A stretch of DNA of 6,832 nucleotides from Methanoregula sp. (GTDB taxonomy: Archaea > Halobacteriota > Methanomicrobia > Methanomicrobiales > Methanospirillaceae). A program made the translations under genes and the position numbers. Numbering within the stretch: the first letter of the stretch is position 1; each line of letters opens with the position of its first letter. The DNA lies in assembly GCA_023228295.1 (NCBI GenBank), contig JALOBP010000124.1, positions 1 through 6,832 of the forward strand, in the 5' to 3' direction. The notes under the pieces were generated by a model. The model made no database searches and had not been told where the DNA came from. It saw only the letters and a list, made by a program, of their open reading frames with translations. Positions 5,677 through 6,832 of this stretch are shown piece by piece.

Positions 5677-5858
5677 CAATAGAGCTCTTCAATATCCGTT
5701 TCTGCGATCATCATGGCGAATTGTTCCGGGACAGGGATCTTGGTACGGCTGGTTTTCTTTTTCAGCCGCACGAGAACTTCGTTCTGACCGTTTGCCAGCG
5801 GTTGATCCAGAACGATCGTGCGCCCGTCAACCATTTTTCCGTCAACTGTTACCGGCAT
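5676..5858 (-). CDS. Small antitoxin partner of the VapC toxin
   Basis: A 60-residue protein beginning MPVTVDGKMVDGRTIVLDQPL. The N-terminal part alternates short strands (VDGRTIVLD, EVLVRLKKK), like the small beta-barrel antitoxins of the AF2212/AbrB-like type. The C-terminal part (PEQFAMMIAETDIEELY) could be the helix that inserts into the PIN domain active site. The assignment rests mainly on position: its stop overlaps the VapC start by one base. I cannot name the family with certainty. The ATG is supported by AGGAG about five bases upstream (minus strand of 5864-5868). Binding to and silencing VapC is inferred. Confidence 0.7.
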   Translation of the reverse strand: MPVTVDGKMVDGRTIVLDQPLANGQNEVLVRLKKKTSRTKIPVPEQFAMMIAETDIEELY

Positions 5859-5870
5859 GTTCGCTCCTTT

Positions 5871-5901
5871 TGTATTTTATATATTACTGCTCTGGTATAT
5901 C
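5871..5901 (-). promoter_or_regulatory. AT-rich promoter region of the VapC antitoxin-toxin operon
   Basis: On the minus strand the region reads GATATACC at about 5893-5900, then TAATATATAAAATAC nearer the gene. The nearer box is so close that transcription would start at the ATG and skip the ribosome site. The farther box would give a short leader that keeps the AGGAG site, so it is the better candidate. Confidence 0.45.
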
Positions 5902-6012
5902 TGCTTCTCTCTCATCAGATACCGGATTCTATCCCCGGTCCACGGATCCCGTTTGGGCGCTTTGCAGATATTGGCCGGTGCAGGGGGAAACCACCCCCCG
6001 CCGGTACCTCAT

Positions 6013-6032
6013 GTCCGGATCCCCTTTTGTGA
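6013..6032 (+). repeat. Short fragment of the repeat core
   Basis: GTCCGGATCCCCTTTTGTGA nearly matches the left side of the long stem in repeat copy 3 (6671-6690). No pairing right arm follows. It is probably a decayed copy. Confidence 0.4.
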
Positions 6033-6259
6033 CCTGCATTCCCGCCCCCCCGATCCGGCCCCTCTGCGGCCCCGGATTGCCCTCTTTTTCCTCACCTCCC
6101 GGGAATTACGTGCAAAACCAGCTGGTTTATGTACAAGGGTTTTGGAAATACGCAGTTTCCTCAGGATTAAGGCCAATCGGAAGGTTTTAAGCGGCGCTGT
6201 AAATCCTAAATAATCCTATTCCATTCGCCGATCTCAGGGCCGGATGGGGTGCTGGAGGG

Positions 6260-6409
6260 GTCGATCGAAAGGAAGGCCTGTTTTGGGGGCCGGGTTTTCT
6301 CCGACGGGAACCGCCGGTACCGACGGTGCAGGATCCCACCTGGGAGATACCCTTTTGCAAAGATCATTCTCCGACGGAGACCCCCGGCCAGGAACCCCCA
6401 CCGGCACCC
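6260..6409 (+). repeat. Repeat head block upstream of copy 3
   Basis: The head GTCGATCGAAAGGAAGGCCT, then GTTTTGGGGG and CTCCGACGG (6260-6307), is the same module as at 3361-3410. About 60 bases later CTCCGACGGAG, GACC and CGGCCAGGA (6369-6395) match the first bases of the window. A full repeat copy begins about 200 bases after this box, as in the left part of the window. The order head, box, spacer, full repeat therefore seems to be a larger duplicated block. Confidence 0.55.
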
Positions 6410-6570
6410 CCCAACAGCACAAATTCCCGGAAAAACAGGCGGAATGACAGGACAAATTCACGGGAAAAGGACCGGTTTTACGTCGAGAACCCAACGCCCG
6501 GAAGTACAGTCGCTAATAGCCGCTTTTGGAGGGGCGATCTTGTTGAAAACGGGCTGGGGTGGGCTGAAAT

Positions 6571-6806
6571 GAAAGGAACCCCCCTTTTCCGGATCGGGCT
6601 CACGTCGGAGCGCCCTCATCTACCGTCGGAGAGAACCTGCATTCCGGGGAGTCCCCCGTAGGAACCACTCATCCGGATCCCCTGTTTGTGAAAATCCTCC
6701 AGGTGGATCGCTCTGAACAGGGGGTTGGCGGATCCTAATTCGGGGCTGCGGCTCCGGAACCGCATTGTTCCGGAACGGAGCCGGGGCCGGATAGTATGTG
6801 AAGGGG
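6571..6806 (+). repeat. Dispersed structured repeat, copy 3
   Basis: The layout is the same as in copy 1, including the GAAAGGAACCCCCC start. It has two GTCGGAG boxes (6602-6610 and 6623-6631), a third mutated box GTAGGA near 6658, the long stem-loop (6677-6688 with 6714-6725), and the final 8-base stem (6749-6756 with 6776-6783). The upstream sequence GGAGGGGCGATCT (6528-6540) also resembles GGAGGGCCGATCT at 158-170. Similarity between copies 1 and 3 therefore extends beyond the core. Confidence 0.85.
6677..6725 (+). other. Long stem-loop of repeat copy 3
   Basis: ATCCCCTGTTTG (6677-6688) and TGAACAGGGGGT (6714-6725) pair over all 12 positions using three G/T wobbles. Compared with copy 2, CAAAC became TGAAC and one C became T, yet every position can still pair in RNA. 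Confidence 0.65.
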
Positions 6807-6832
6807 GCTCAGCCATAGGTATAGTACGGGAC

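Larger units (their letters stand above)
5859..6570. other. Long non-coding stretch with repeat fragments
   Basis: No convincing gene is seen after the VapC operon promoter. Open frames at about 5720-6210 and 6240-6660 overlap in several phases, are rich in P, R and G, and lack ribosome sites. The stretch contains a repeat-like fragment (6013-6032), a 14-base perfect palindrome AAACCAGCTGGTTT (6115-6128), a small GGAAA/TTTCC hairpin near 6144-6160, and the repeat head block at 6260-6409. Confidence 0.55.

Noticed and set aside
5185..5679. TTG at 5679 as the VapC start
   Set aside because: The ATG one codon later forms the standard TGATG overlap with the antitoxin stop.
5721..6213. Plus-strand open frames opposite and beyond the VapC antitoxin
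   Set aside because: They start antisense to the antitoxin and continue in P/R-rich sequence without a ribosome site.
198..6806. CRISPR array
   Set aside because: The repeats are long, only three in number, and separated by kilobases; the GTCGGAG boxes inside each copy are too short and unevenly spaced.
6260..6806. Insertion sequence with terminal inverted repeats
   Set aside because: CCGTCGGAGAAAACC-like segments do occur in both orientations (6290-6308 inverted, 6623-6637 direct), but no transposase frame lies between them.
1..6832. tRNA or rRNA genes
   Set aside because: No cloverleaf with a T-arm GTTCRA motif and matching acceptor stem, and no rRNA-like sequence, was found by eye.

Overview
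The window looks like an accessory region of a methanogenic archaeon, most likely a Methanomicrobiales member such as a Methanoregula relative. This is inference. It rests on TATA-like boxes upstream of several genes, Shine-Dalgarno sites of the GGAG type, oligo-T runs after a gene, a lipobox-anchored multi-Cache protein of a style common in these methanogens, and the mix of PIN, RelE and KilA-N accessory genes. No rRNA, tRNA or housekeeping gene is present to fix the taxon.

Layout. Positions 1-536 hold repeat sequence, including a complete copy of a dispersed structured repeat (about 198-436). A RelE-type toxin-antitoxin locus follows: the antitoxin (537-755) is intact, and the toxin (748-1025) has lost its start through a frameshift. 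A 232-base gap with hairpins and a G-rich tract separates it from a minus-strand gene (1258-2610) for an extracytoplasmic lipoprotein made of three tandem Cache-like sensor repeats. Divergent from it is a small secreted protein with a twin CX3C cysteine pattern (2814-3056), followed by two oligo-T terminator candidates. Non-coding DNA (3087-3628) carrying a partial repeat leads to a KilA-N domain gene (3629-4474). A second full repeat copy (4706-4940) and two strong inverted repeats precede a minus-strand VapC-type PIN toxin with its small antitoxin (5185-5858). The last 970 bases contain no convincing gene but hold another repeat head, a repeat fragment and the third full repeat copy (6571-6806).

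How it fits together. Two toxin-antitoxin loci and a KilA-N gene, the usual contents of defence or mobile islands, are interleaved with three direct copies of a repeat of about 235 bases. No transposase or integrase is visible, so the repeats are non-autonomous or are recombination by-products. In all three copies a long stem can still form although the arm bases differ, which suggests that the structure itself matters. The tri-Cache lipoprotein and the divergent small cysteine-rich protein form a separate cell-surface pair sharing a 203-base divergent promoter region.
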